This document shows positions 36,741-51,700 of a stretch of 64,000 bases of DNA, piece after piece. Both the position numbers and the translations under genes were made by a program. The notes beneath the pieces were generated by a model that worked only from the letters and a program-made list of their open reading frames with translations, was not told where the DNA came from and did no database searches. The stretch is from Ignelater luminosus (taxonomy: Eukaryota; Arthropoda; Insecta; Coleoptera; Elateridae), in contig VTPC01091055.1 of the NCBI GenBank assembly GCA_011009095.1, positions 1-64,000 of the forward strand, given 5' to 3'. How positions within the stretch are numbered: the first letter of the stretch is position 1; the number at the start of each line of letters is the position of its first letter.

Positions 36741-39700
36741 CTATTTCAAATCGATCTCAGGACTATCGATTCTAAAGTGTTTAATCTGACCATGTTCGAC
36801 TAGTGGAGTCGGCAGTTCATCGTTATCTATTCTAATTCTAATTTTATTTCCATCAGGAAAAGAAGTGGGTGGTGATTTATGTAAGTCCCCGTTTTGGGGA
36901 CTCGCTACAGGCGTTTCTAATGGCGAGTACGGTACATATATTCTTACGACATCGGGACTAGGATTATGGGGGGTAGCTCGAGGCGTAGAATGCGAACTTA
37001 ACGGCTGTTTCTGTATACTACTCGATTGTACTATACCTGATCCTACAGAACTAGCACCCCCGACAGAATTCTCTGATATATTGCTATGCGTATCGAGGCT
37101 GTTTTCGTGAGCCTGAGATCTAGTGATGGTCGAAAACACCGACAGATCTGCTGTCGATGTCACGCTCGTATCAGCTAACGAATGTCGAGAACCCATATGC
37201 TGGCATTCCAACAATGATGTAGCATCATCCATGCTTGGATCAAATGAACACTTTGAACCTGAAATATGTGTTATTTATGTAAAAAGCAAATACGTCAACA
37301 CACGCACACAAAAAGATTTGAACATTGTTAGACAGGTTACAAATACAAGTGCGATAATGTTGTAAATAATATGTGGAATCGAGGTAAAATTAGTGTATGA
37401 TCTAATTGCATTGATATCGTTTTATTTTATAGCATTCTGCAATGTTGGAGCAATGCACAAGTTATTGCATGAGTATTACTTATTTTTTGAGCTGGCAAAA
37501 GGTTGGAATTCTGGATTTTGGCCTTACTTAGTCCCAATCCAGACTAGTTCGGCTGCAAAATCTCTAGACTCAGGCGTTTTGGCTTATTTATTTTTAGAAA
37601 ATGAATTTTTTTAATTTCAACTTTGAATTGCATGTCACATTGACATTTATTCTTTTGAACTTATTTAAATGAAAGCATATTGCATTTCTGCAAAAATTAC
37701 AGAAATCTCTGGATAATCTGCAAAGATTTTTGTTAATTTGAAGTAGATTGATAGTGATATGATAATTTTAACCTAAAGTTAATTTTTTTTGTATTTTTCA
37801 AACTAAATGTTCCTAAACAACACCCAGTTATGTTTGTCACCCTGGCTTACGTCGTTGTCAACTTGACAGTCTCGTGACATTACATGATATAGATATAGGT
37901 ATGTATGTAAATTGTCAATTATATCCAGTGTATTTAAAGAACTTGCATTTTAAAAAAATTAACATATAAAAATACTTTTATAAATTATTTTTATAATTGG
38001 CAGTTTATATATAAGAGCCGTTTGATATGTTAATAATTTTTCAAATAAGATTGTATTAAAATTTATTGTAAATAAATTAAAATAAATTACCACAAGAAAC
38101 TTGCTAGAAAAATAATATCAAAATTAACGTGAAAAATGTATCCTGCATGACACAGTTATAGATCTAATTACAAAAATAAGTCAGTTTCTGTTGGTGCGCC
38201 TGCGTTTTCTCGCGTTGCCTCATTACCAAAATGACGTTTATGTTTGAATTTCGCAGGTACAATGCGTTTACACTTTTACAGCGGTTTGCAATTCTAACCT
38301 TGGGGAACTTGCATGTAATTTTTTTATTTTAAAAATCAGTCGAGAATAAGAAATTATATAAGAAATAAAAGTTTGTTTGCGCAAAAAATGTCTATATTTT
38401 CCATAAAAAAATAAATAAACAATATTCATTTCGCGCTTTAAAATTCATGACGACGTCACCGGCCTGTTTAATACAGTATAAACCAACAGATGGCGCTTAT
38501 TCACGAAGGAAAAAACACTAGGATTAAGGATTTTTTTCAAATAAACCCTATAAAAACAGTACAGTTAAAACACTATTATAAGTACCACAAAGGATAGGGA
38601 TACAGAGAATTCACTCCTAATAGAAAATTGAACAATGTTCTATCCTTTTCGTGTATGTGCGTAGAAGTACTGAAATCTTGTTTGCTCTGTGCACATTGCA
38701 GGAGTGGACTAGCTCGAGGGCAGTTATTTTATGTTATTTTATTTCTCCGTTTTCAAAGATCGGCACTTGTTTGATAGACAATTTTTAAAGTATTTTATGA
38801 TTTGTGATTTAACGTATTCTTAATTTTTACAGTTTAGTATGCGTGTTATTTGTTATTAATGTTTTCTAAGACTATCATTAATTGTGTAAATAATCTAAAC
38901 TTTCTAAATGTCCTGAATAAAGCCCTGTTTACATTATTTCTAGTAGAACAGTTGCTGTTAAAAAAAACAGCGCATGTGCGAAGGGGTACCACGTGACAAT
39001 TGAAACTTTGAAATGCTCCCATAGGCTTTTACATTGAAGTGAATTCTCTGTATCCCTATCCTTTGTGTAAGTACGTTATAAGTTATAACTAAGAGAAAAG
39101 GAAATCAACTGTCTACACAATAAAAAGAAATAATGCAATACGTTGTCAATTACTAGTCACGTTGTTTTGTATAGGTGAGGCAGGTTAGGTTACAAAATGC
39201 TGACCAAAAATTAGTGGCGGGAATGACAGACAAACTCGATTGGTTAATAATCTGAATTATAACTTTCCTTTTCCCATTACTGCAATATTCACGCATGTTT
39301 CGTGTAACGCCGCCGTCTGCTCGAGAAGTACACCAATCACGTAAAAAAGGCCAACTGCGCCACGGCTTAAAAGGCTTAAAACCCACATTTAAAATTTGGA
39401 ATATTTTCTATTGCAAATTAAACTAATAAAAACAATTTTTTCACGACTATCATCTTTACAAACCTGCATTCTATCGAATTCTTAATGAAATTAAGGTAAA
39501 TTAAGATAAATCTGGGATTCATGCAAGTTCCCCATTATAAATGATATTAATCTACATTGTACTGGAGCTGGTATTGCTACAATAATATTAATATTAGCAA
39601 ATTTAGAGAGAAAGAAAATTCTGTAAACACATGTAAGGTAAAGTAAAGGTTTGTAGAAATTCGCATTCTGCGCAGATATTGACACATTTTTAACAAATAA

Positions 39701-42700
39701 ATAAAAAGATTTCTAAATATTCTCAATTTTTGCTTCAAAATTTAAATAAATCTTTACAAATCTGTATAATACGCTTTCAAATTTTCTTAAATTAAATTTA
39801 TATTGAAATATTGTACAAGAAATATTACTGTATCAAACAGCTCTAACCTACATTATGTAATGTCAACTTGACAGTGACATTTAGAACCTCAATTGTTTAT
39901 AACTAGAAGAAACCAGGGTGACAAACATAATTAGGTGTTGTTTAGGAACGGCTTTTTCAAATTCCTAGGTTATGTTTGCCATCTTGATGTAGGATCGTTG
40001 ACATAGGTTAGAAATTATAATTTGTATATATTTTTTTAAATTTTACTAAAATATTTGTTTAATTATACTTAAAACCTGTTAAAATCTGTAGATGATGATT
40101 AAATTTGTATACTATGTTTCTGTTTGGAAATAGTGTGAGATCTGCTATGAAGGAATCTATAAAACACTGTTCGAAAAAACATATCTCTTGAAATTCTGTG
40201 TAATCCACAAATATTTTTAGTGAAATGTTCAAAATTCGATGTAATCTAGCGTTTTTGATAAGTTGCAAGTAAATCCATGTGAATTTGACTTTTCTCAATT
40301 TGTTTGACATTAACTTATGACATATTAAAGTCAAAAAATTCAAATGCTATTGAAATCAAGTGGTTTTGATTTCTGTTCTACTCTTCCCAACTCTAGAAGT
40401 GGTAAGTCATTGCTAATTATCTGTTAATTACACAGATATAGTAGTTCTAGACGTACAATGTACACTCCTACTTTTCACTCTTTTCATAACATAATAATGG
40501 CCAGTGTTGTCTCAAATGCTCTTCTAAACTGAGCTGGATATAATCCTGCGCAGCATGCTCAACAACGTAGATTTTAAATGCTATACTTTTGATACTTGTA
40601 GTTTTGATAGCTGTGGTATTAAAAGTATTTTGTTTGTGTTGTCCTTTCGTTACTGTAGATGTTAACTTAACTTTCTACTTTTTTCCTGTCCATTTTTTAT
40701 CATCTTCTGTGGTTAATTTAATTAATTAATTAAAAGATAAATTAATTGAGTATCAAAAGTATCAGTTGTTTTTTAACAACCAATTCAGTAATCAATTTGC
40801 ACGTTTCTGAATTTCAATTCGATCAATTGCAGTGATTGCTAGGATTAGAAAGAGCAAGCAATACTGTACATATTAGCCTTAAATCCAAATTACATACCAA
40901 CATCTAGAACTACCATATCTATAGTTACTTATTGATTCACTATTATGTAATTTTATCTTTGATAGTAGTTGACACTAGTAAGCTAATTTACAACATGCAT
41001 TTCTAAAATAACTTTGACGTTATAGGATTTCTTTGGTTAGTCAGTCTTCATGGATATATAGAATGGTTTTAGTCAATTACGTAGACAATTCAAATAATTA
41101 ATTCTTCATGCAATTAGATCGATTGTGAAATATCTTCCATTATCAAGTTGAAAGTTTAACAAACATTATATGCAAGCAAATTCCATGCATGCAACAATAG
41201 TCATAATAAATAGCATTTATTCCTTTCAAGATAAGACATTCACGTGTTATTGTGCACAAAAAAAAATTATCAATAAAAGTTTAAGCAATACTACAAACTA
41301 AGTTAAGTTAGACTTATGCGTTACTTATGTCGGAAGGGAAAAGTTATAACAGAAAAATTCAATCTTCACTTTTCTGACTTTTCATCTCAACTGTTTTGGA
41401 AATTCTCATTTCTTTAAATGCTATACAAAGTTGCCACGTTAGGATGAGAATCAGGATGGGTAAGGGTCCATGGTAAAATCTAGAAAAACACAAACCACAA
41501 ATAAACAGCATGCATTTGTTTTTCATTCACCTACCAAAAAATGCAAAGCAGTCAGCTCAATCCGTTTTGTTCAAATGCTGATTTCTGGCAAAACTAGAAT
41601 AAAGAGCTAATTTATTAAGATAAAGGAAAGTTTATTATACTTTATAAAAAGTGTTTTAATTATTACTATGCAAATTATCTCTTTCTTCTAGATGTTACAT
41701 TAACTAATTCAAGCAAAATTAATCTACATAATAATATACAATCCTACCTTTTCAATAACACTAGATGTCAAATAGATAGGAACATAAAAGGCATGCATAA
41801 GGAGTAGCCATAAATTCCTTTTGTCTTCGTTTTAAAGCTACCAATAAAGACTTTTTGTACAATTAATGAGGTTACTTTGAGGTTATGCAGTATTTGTAAT
41901 TGTTTTCTTTATGTCTCAAGTTGGATTATTTTGCCTGTTTAATTAGCAAGAAGCACATTGAAATCACACTGAATATCTCTTATAGCAAAATGTTTCATTT
42001 ACAACACTGTTTTATAATGTTTGAAATCATGATTATGATTAAATATTAAATAAAACTGATGGAAAATGATACTCAAAAAGAAATTCTCATGTACTACTTA
42101 TTTAAAACAAAGAGACAATCTGATCTTGATTTTATAAGAAAAGATTCTGAGCTATTCTTTACTTACAAAAATAATAAAAACTACTACTCTACTTCCAGTT
42201 TCCTTCCGTGCTGTATAACATAACCTTCAAACTTATTTTTTCAATTTTCTTTTTCTTTTATTTCCAATATAATTTTATCTTCACTACAAGCTTTTTAATT
42301 TCCATTTTTTATTTTATTTATTATATTAATTTGTCGATTTATTTAGCTGTCAAAGTCAAAATGAGGTTGAAAAGTTAGTTGTCAATGTCAAAGAAAGTGA
42401 GGTTAGGAAGTTAATTGTCAATATCTAAAAAAAACAGAATAAAAAAGAAAATGATGTTATTATAATTTCTTAACACGTTCACTGTCTCAGTCATTTTCGA
42501 TATGTATCTTCAGACGTTCCCTAACTGTTTTTTCCTGATACTTTTACGACATCCAGTATCAACGACACTTCTACAAATATAAAACCATTTTGCCAGTGTG
42601 TTTTTCTGACTATCAGACATGGCTAAATTAACATTGGGAAACTATGTAAGAGGATCAACTATACAGATGCTTTCTGATTGGACGAAACAAAAAAAAACAT

Positions 42701-45700
42701 AAAACAATTCTGCTAATTTGTCAAATAATTTACTGTCAAGATTCTTTTGATAAATTTATTTAATAATAATTGTTAAGGTGGGTTTATATTTGATCATTTA
42801 TAATTTGTCATTAACCAATGTTGATTTATACTTGCTTCACTGAATAATTTCAGGGTTATGGCCAACCAAGCATTTCTTGTTTGCATCTTATCTTTAAAAC
42901 GGAGATACATTTTTTCTCCTTAGCAATTCATAATTGAACATCAAATTAACATGGAATTTAAATTAAATGATAAGTATTACATTAAATATTAAATGATGAA
43001 TATAAACCTACCTTATTGCAGTTGAAAATTCTTTAATGGCATTTTTTCCTTTTTTGTAATATTTTTTATTGAAACTAAACTAAAAGTTCACATAGGCACT
43101 ATGCAAGATTACAAACACAAAACATACTTTTTACAACTGATAAAAATATTCATAGAAACCCCACTTTCTGTTTCAATTCTATGCACTTATACTCATTACT
43201 TAAACATTTCCCATGCAGCATTTAATTTACTACTAATGCTTCTTTCAATAGAAATTAATTCATAATACAGTTTCACTGATTGATATAAGAAATTATAGGT
43301 TAGAGGTGTGTCATTTGTGTCACTGTTTTAAATAAACATGAATTGTCAACATATGTAGTGATTTTTGGCTTTCAGGTTGTAAACCTTAATTTGCTGTCAT
43401 CTTTGTCATACACTGTAAAAATGTGATAGAATCAAAGCCTACTCTGAATTCTATACTATAGAAACAGGCTATAAAATTAACAACTATTGAAATATAGGGC
43501 AAGTTTATCAATAAATGTCAAATTAATTTAATCATTTGTTTTATTTCTGACCAGTCACATATTGCAGTATAGACACAAGAATACTTAGTTGATCTTTACA
43601 TAATTTCACCAATGTTGATATTCACAAAAGCACACTGGGTTTTTTAGTCGGGCTTCTCATGCGGCCCGGCTCGAAGCTCAGATTCGAATTGAGCCGGGCC
43701 TTAGTTTAAAAATTTATCGGGCCATTCGGGTCGCTCGGGCCTCTCGAGTCGTTCGGGCTTGTTGGGCTGTTCGGACCTGTCGGGCCGTTTGGGCCACAGG
43801 CCGAGATTTCCAGGCGCAGTCCGACTGGGGACAAACTGGACGCGGTCCGAAAAAAATCTGGTAACTTCTTGATCGGCCCGAGAAGTCCGAACGACCCAAA
43901 ACGTCTTAATGGACCGACAGAGGAGTCCGAAGGGCCGAGAAGTTCAAAAGGCCTGACGACGTCTCGAACGATCCAAAAGGCCCTGACAGACCCGAGAGGT
44001 TCAGACGGCCCGATAGACCGAGAAGTCGAAAAGGCGCGACGCGACGGTCCGAACAGCCCAACAGACTCGAGAAGTCCAAAAGTCTCGACGGTCCCGAAAG
44101 ATCCAAACGGCCTGATACACCCGAAAGGTTGAAAAGTCATAAAGGCCCGACAGGTCCGAACAGCCCAACAGACTCAAGAAGCCCGAAAGGCCAAGAAGTC
44201 CAAAAAGCTCTACGGTTCCGAGATAGACCCGAAAAGTCGTAAAGGCCCTACAGACAACAGGCCCGAGAAGCCCGAAGGGCCGAGAAGTCCAAAAATTTCT
44301 ACAAGCTCGAAGGATTCAAACTGCCTGATAGACTCGAAGAACCGAAAAGTCGTAAAGGCCCGAGAGGTCTGAACAGTCCAACAGACTCGAGAAGCCCGAA
44401 GGTCCGAAAAGCTCGACAAACCCGTATAACCCGAGAGCTCCGACAGGCTGCAACAGCTCGACAGGCCTGGTTAGAATGTTGGGCCATTTGCGTCTATTGG
44501 GCCGTTCGGGCCTCTCAGGTTTGTCTGACCTATCGAGAGTAGCGGGTCGATCGGGCCTTTCGAACCGTTACTTTTGTAGTTATCCGAAGCGGACGATTTC
44601 GTACTGCACCGGACCGAGATCTTTTTCGTACTGGCCCGGACAGGAGTAATTTTCGTACTGCATCGGGTTTTTGTGCGGTCCGGCTCAAAGGTCTGAAAAG
44701 TCGGGTCAGTCCGTTCATTTCCGTCAGATCAAGAAGTTGTCAAGTCGGTGCAGGGCTCTACGCTAAAACCCTATTTTGTGTATTGGTTAAACTACTATTG
44801 TGAAGAAAACTAATTTTTTTATTTAAATCAAACTCATTTTGCTAACTTCTGTTTCGGAACTATTGAGCGTGCGCATAAGAGGCGTACTATCTTAGGTAAA
44901 TTTTACCTTCTCTCCATTCCCCTGATCATAGTTGACTACAGATCTTTGTATGCTTTTAGATAGGGCATAATACGAAGGATTATATGCCATCTTTCTAGTT
45001 TAATGTCAGTTTCAGTTGTCTCGTCACCACGGTGCCTATGGCAAATTGCCTCACTTGCACTGATCCTGCTTTAGATAACATGTGGCACTATGCTGATAAA
45101 AGTACCTAGGGACTTACAAATACGGGTTTTCATAATGTTATCAATAATGTCTAAAAATTCTGGGAAAAAACCGCTGGAAATTGGCTATAAATCCCCATAG
45201 AAACTAAATACACTAAATAACCAAAAGAATATTACCTCAAAAGTACAAATTATTACGTCGTACCATCGAAGATCAGGGACAGGCAGTGTTGTATATTAAA
45301 TCAGAGGCGTTTTTTGACAATGAGATATTATTTGGGAATGTTTACAATATCCCATCATTGACATTAATTCTGTGTGTTGAGAAAATACATGATTTCGTAA
45401 TTAAACTTAAAAACGTCAGTGTTATAATCTCACTTCTAATTAGCACTAGTGCTGGTTGTGTTTTGTATTTTTTTGACTGCGTAAATTTAAAAATGAATTT
45501 GTTATCAATTGTGATGCAAATAGTGTAGGATAATTAATATAACGAATTTACTATTAAAATGCTTGAAGTTTTAAAAGTTGCGTGCTTTTAAAATGTCATC
45601 AAGAATTTTAAAACATTTCGACATGATGTCAAAGATTATTCACTAAAATGCATTCTTTCTTCAAAACAAATAATTGAAATATTTCAAAATAACATTTTTA

Positions 45701-48700
45701 ACAATGTTGGCTTCTTTTACATTTTAATGTACGGTATGAATAAATTAAGTCAAGACAACTTGGTAGGCAACCCATTTTGCACATACAATAAGTAATTAAA
45801 GATTGCCACGAATAAAAAAAATTCAAAACAATTTAAACTGTCAGACTTCAAAGTAGACCCAGAAAATTTTCAATTTTCATCTTTCAGTCACAACTTTAAA
45901 TATTTAAGCATTGTTATAATAGTTTCATCTTTTAATGATCATCTACGTCATTTATTAAAAAATGAAAAAGATGTTCAGTGTGATTAATTAGCTTACTTAA
46001 GCTTATACATAGTGCCAATTGCTAAATTAATACAATCTGTGCATGTGTTTATGAATTTGCTGATAAACTCGATAATTTATAGAAATAAATGAGAGAAATT
46101 AAGAAAAAAAATATAAAAAATGAACATGGAAAATAAAAGGACACTTGTTGCAATTTCTTCAAAATAGTTTAGTTTACATTATATACAACAAATTATATCA
46201 TGTTACTGTGAATATTTAAAGAGAGTAGGTATTTAAAGTCTAGAATTGTAATTTTTTAAATAACTGTAATTTATAACCTTACATGTCAAATTGACGATAA
46301 AGATTTTGAAGGTTAGTTAATTGTCATTAGTGGTATTCAACAAATCAATTTACGATTGGCTGCGATTTTGCATTCAATGCATTTGCAATTGATTTAAATC
46401 GATTGTAAAAATTTCAGTCATAAAAGTTTTACGATTAGGGTTGATTGAATCAGTGGAAGGAGTTTAGGTTAAGATTGTTCAACCAGAGAACATTAAAATT
46501 TTAATCGATTGGAATCAAACGTGATACATCGATTTATTAATTTAAATCTTATATCCTTTTATTGCCAACCTGATAAACTCTTAATTAGTACAAAAACCGA
46601 CCTATCATCAGTAACCTCCACCAAATAAATTTTTATCATAAATGAATACGCCAAATAAAATGATTAATGTTTTATAATCATTATATAAAATGCAATGACC
46701 TTCTAGTTAAGCGTTTAATGTCCTTATAGCTTGTTTAAAATTAGATTTTTAATAATTTTGAAATGACGATGATGATGCAGGTAGAAAACGAAAAGAGGCA
46801 ACAAAGGATCATGTGTGTTAAGTAACCAAAACCAAATTATTATTTACAAAAAATATAATATATTAGGATGTGCTTGAGTTCAATACACACAAAAAAAAAT
46901 CTAAAAATTATAACAATATCGTACAGGCTACTAAAAAGAATAATAAAATCACATTTACATGCAAAATGTGCATGTGTACAGTTAAGTACACACAAATAAT
47001 GTTTTTCTTGCTTAATACAGAAGCAGAGAATGGTCCAATAAATACAAACTTAAAATGTATTAAATAATCTTAAAAAAAAAAGAATTAGATTTTTCATTTA
47101 TAATAATTATTACTTGTAAAGACTTCAAATTGTGTAAGTTCAGAATGTCTATAAAATACCTATCCTTACTTTGTATAAACTTGAATTAAGTTTACCAATT
47201 AAATTCCAAAATGTGCTAGTGTAAAGTCTCTCGAACTGAATGCGTTACAGTGAAAACGTTTTTAGGCAAAACCATCTAAGCGATTTTTGACCTTAGGTAC
47301 TTCAAATAGGTAGTAAAGGATTATAAGATTATTGTAAATCTTCATTAATGGTTACTTTTGTAAAGGAATAATCCTTTGTCAAAGCTTTTGTCTATTGACA
47401 TATTTACAACATTTTAAATCTCATAATCCTTCACTACCTGAAGATCTATTTAAAGTACCAAAGGTTGAAAATTGCTTAAATAATCTTGCATAAAATTGTT
47501 TTCAATGTAACGCATTCAGTTTGAGAGACTGTACATAATAACAAAACTTAAGAATGTTTAACTATAAGGATTGCTTATTTTTATGCCGAATGTTAGCATG
47601 TTTGTGATGCAATCGGCACACCCGAGGTAATAAGAGTTTCTTGCCATTTTCTGTGTATTTTACTTCCTTCAAATTTAAGTTGATTATGACTGTATTTTAT
47701 CTTATTTTACTGTAAGAATCAAAATATTTAAAAAAAAAAAGGGCAAGATGTAACCAAGGAACATTTCAAAACATTAAATTCTTAATATGGGACTTTTGTT
47801 TGTTGTGAGTCCCAAATTCAAGGCTTGCCATATGAAATATGGCTATTTTGTTTCTTCAAAAATGTTCACAGCATACTAGATATTCACTAAAAACAAAAAT
47901 ATCTGATTTTTTTAAAGTGAAATATCTCAGTAACAAAGTTAGAAAGGAACTGAAAAAAGGAGGTTTTAGAGAATGGGCTCATTTTACAATTTTTAATTTT
48001 ATGTGCATATGGAAAGTTCATTGTAACATTTTTCAAAAATTCAGATTTTTTGATGAATGCAGGTTTTACTTACCCAAAAATCTTTTAGGATAGGTTTTGT
48101 AGTTTTATTGTGTAAAACAGAAAAGCTACAGAATGATAAGGATCCATGTTCATCCAATTTTAATAAAATTTAATAGATAAAAGATTTATGTAAGCTTGAT
48201 TTTTAATCATAGATGTTTTATTTGCTAACATTTTAAATTATTGCTACATGAATCCTTGATTCATTGTACATTAGTTAGAAAATATTTACAAAATGAACAT
48301 AAGTGCCACCACAGAATATAAAGGGTTTCAGAAGAGAAACTTGTTCTACCTAGCGCATGCGGTCATCAGTCATATTCTTGTGGTTTATTCACATCCTCCT
48401 GTTTGTTTTTGATCCTAACCTATCATTTGTGAAGGGATGTGTGCACGTTCTTGTGGTTAATGCAATGGGTGTTTTGGTTTTCTTGTGTTATTTCGTTTCT
48501 CCCTGTTATTGCTTTTTGTTGTTACTGCATTTCTTGTTATTGCTGTTTTTGTTATTATTGAACTTTTGTTATTGGTCATTACAATTTTTACTTGCTGTGC
48601 ATCTGCTTTTATTTATGAGTAAAACACATGGTGGAACATATTGTTCCATTCCAGGATGTACAACTACATCTTTAACTAAAAATATACACCGTTCATGATG

Positions 48701-51700
48701 TTTATGGGTCGTAATAGGCCATGCTTTCATTTTATTAGGTTGGAAGTGGTTTTTTTTTGTAAATTGCCATATCTGCGCCTGTATTTGGCGCCATTGCATG
48801 ATCAAAAATTTTGCATAAATGTTTAGTACCAATTAGTTTTGTTTTGTTAAAAAGAAATCAAGTTTTCCTTATATTTGCAGAGTTACAAAAAAAAAAGACG
48901 ATAGCATGAGGTCAAACTGTCATAAAATCATAACCTTAAAGTACATTAAGCGTCAATAAGATTCTACAAGCCGAGGTAATAGATAAACAGCCCGGTTTAC
49001 AATACTCAAACTGTCATTCTGCCACAGCCGTATACGACCCATAAACATAGTGAACACTGTATATACGTATGTTAAGATTTGCAGGAAATGTAGAAAGGTA
49101 AATTATCAAACTCCAATGTGCTTTAAAGTTCAATGTCTGTCTGAAAGAGATAGAAATTGTGTTATTTGCATGGATGAAATGTCATTAAAAACACATCTGT
49201 TTTATAGTATTAATAAGAATGAAATTGTGAACTTTGAAGACATTGGCACGGGAAAGAGATTCGTTCCTGCTTGTAGCATTAGTAATAATGATTAGGGGTA
49301 TACAAAGTGCATGGAAGCAAACATTGGCATACTTTCTAGTGGGAGCTACTTGTCAGGCAGAAGATTTGGTGAATATTGTTACTGACTCTATTTTAAAATT
49401 AAATAATATAGAATTAAATGTGAGAGCCCTTACTACAGACATGGGCTCCAATTTTATACAACTTACAAATTTATTACACATAATACCGACAAAATCGTTT
49501 TTTAAAGTTGGTAATAAGGAAGTGATGTACCTCACCTTATAAAAGCCACTAGGAATAATCTTTTAGTAAATATCTTTGAATACGAGAACATCCTGGACGT
49601 ATATAGAAGCCTATTACAAAGAGGACAAGTCTCTACCAATACGATCTTCCCCTAAACTTATTGATCAACATGTCTATCCTTCGTCATTTAATAAAATAAG
49701 GGTCAAGTTAGCAACCCAAGTGCTAAGTGCTTCTGTCGCTGCAGGAATGGGTGTATATGTAAGTTTAGAGGCTTTATCTAAAGATACTCAATTTACAATT
49801 GAATGCATTTTAAAGTTCAACACATTACTTGATGTATTGAATTCATCACCAACATCTACATCAAAGATGTCACAAAATGTGTTTAGAGGAGATGAAGATC
49901 ACGTTAGTTTTTTTATCAGAAATGCTATTGTTTCTTTAAAAATTGAAGATAATAAATAAAAAAAAGACACAAATGTAATGACAAAAAAAAGTCAGTAATG
50001 TTTGTTTTTTTTCTTTTTTACAACCATAGGAATTTAGTAAATTAGTTTATTTTCGATTTTATTTATTATATTAATTTGTTGATTTATTGAACTGTCAATT
50101 TATTTAACTGTCAAAGCCAAAACAAGGTTAGAAAGTTAGTTGTCAATGTCAAAAGTAGATAGAATAAAACATCTGGGAATTAGTACGAGAGCTAGCAATG
50201 TTTTTATCACTTGATTTTATCAAGGCTCAAACTTTTATATCCCCATCCTTTGTATAATTCGGGAGACTTGCGGACGGTCTGGCTGGTGGTAGTCGTTGCG
50301 TTTACCTGTGTGAGCCGCATATATACAGGTAAAAAATATCAAAAGTACATACATACCAAGGGTGGTGTTAAGGGACGCCCAGAATAATTTGCGAAACACT
50401 TTGAATGTATTTGCCTTTAAACAAATTTTAAAAAATGCATTCGAAGACCCTATATAAATTATCTAGGTTCTACTTTTTTAAAATTTTTGTGGGTATTACT
50501 ACTTACAACATAGCCGCATATCCGATCAAAGTATCGAAAACGAAATATTATTTTTTGGGGGTTGTGGAATTTTACAACAATAACAGTTAGTTGCCAATAT
50601 CAAAGAAAGTCAGGTTAGAAAGGTAGTTGTCAAAGTTAAAGAAAGTGAGGTTAAGTAGTTGTAAATGCCAAAAGTAAATAGAATAAAACAAAAAGAAAGA
50701 AAAGATAGTTGTTGTCATTAATAACTTTTGAAATTAAATGTTTTATGGAGAAAAGCAAAATAATAATTTTCTATTTCATGAATTGATTTTATTTTTCAAA
50801 TAACATTGGATTAACAACAAGAGGTTATAGCAGAAGAATAAGCTGGAACAACAAGTACCTATTTGTGATTAACACATTTTTGCTAATCCTTCAGCCAGAT
50901 CCTTTATAAAATATTATTATTATCCTTAGGTGCATATTTAAATGAATTTAAATAACAGTCATCATTGTAAGTATTCTGCCTATGCAGGTCCTGTATGCTT
51001 TCTCCACTTTTCTCTATCCAAATAACAGTATTTAATCTTAATAAAACTAAATTCTGGTATGAAAATTTTAAGTCAATAAATAGTTTTACAGAAATGTCTT
51101 AAATTTCAGTATTAAGTTAATTCCAAATAAGGACAACATGATAAACTCTTATGCTTCCATATTGGTTCCAGTGACACGGTTGGTTGGAAATATCTGTTAT
51201 CAAGCAATCCTCTTTAGTTAAGTATGCTAGAATAGCAGAACTTGAGACATTTATAACTTTTAAATTTAATTTCCACCGATGTTTATACATCACTCTTTAT
51301 AGACATACTGAAATTTGCAATTTGTTGTCTCTCTTATGGCACAGAAATTATGCCGCAATTCAAACTGAAAATTTAACTTCATTCCGTCCAAAACAAAGAA
51401 AAAGAAAACAAGAAAATCTGAACACAGTTCATACCATTTAAAAGAAAACAAAATATAATAAAATAATCCTACCTATAATCTTGTACATTCAAATATACTA
51501 CTTGCTTCGCTATCATATTTACTACTTGCTACGGTGGTGATACTATCACAGATAGACACAGTATCCGCATCCGTACCTGCTAATCCACCAGAGTCCCCGA
51601 CAGACAGTTGAGATTCTCTATTATCCCTTTCTAAGGCTTCACGCGCTTCGTCCCTCCTCAACGTTATAATTTCATTGGTGGTCTTTTCTTTCTCCGTGAA

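Larger units (their letters stand above)
37259..51486 (-). other. 14.2-kb last intron of RN-tre, filled with repeats
   Basis: Bounded by GT at 51486 and AG at 37259 on the minus strand. It contains at least five MITEs, a minisatellite, two family C repeats and a P-element-like fossil, described separately. The parts not so listed (about 37260-37800, 39960-42310, 43020-43630, 44730-47220, 47540-48610, 50840-51480) are AT-rich with no gene seen. Confidence 0.7.

Noticed and set aside
36865-37110. Plus-strand frames over the last RN-tre exon
   Set aside because: They are antisense to the Ser/Pro-rich tail exon, which fits the phase of the upstream TBC exons.
43869-44132. Collagen-like Gly-Pro-rich proteins on both strands
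   Set aside because: They arise from the 9-bp repeat period, which keeps every frame free of stops. There is no start context, intron structure or homologue.
48357-48698. A secreted or membrane protein from the leucine-rich frame
   Set aside because: The hydrophobic part is a TTG/TTT-rich low-complexity run. The only real signal is the THAP start at its end, in the P-element fossil.
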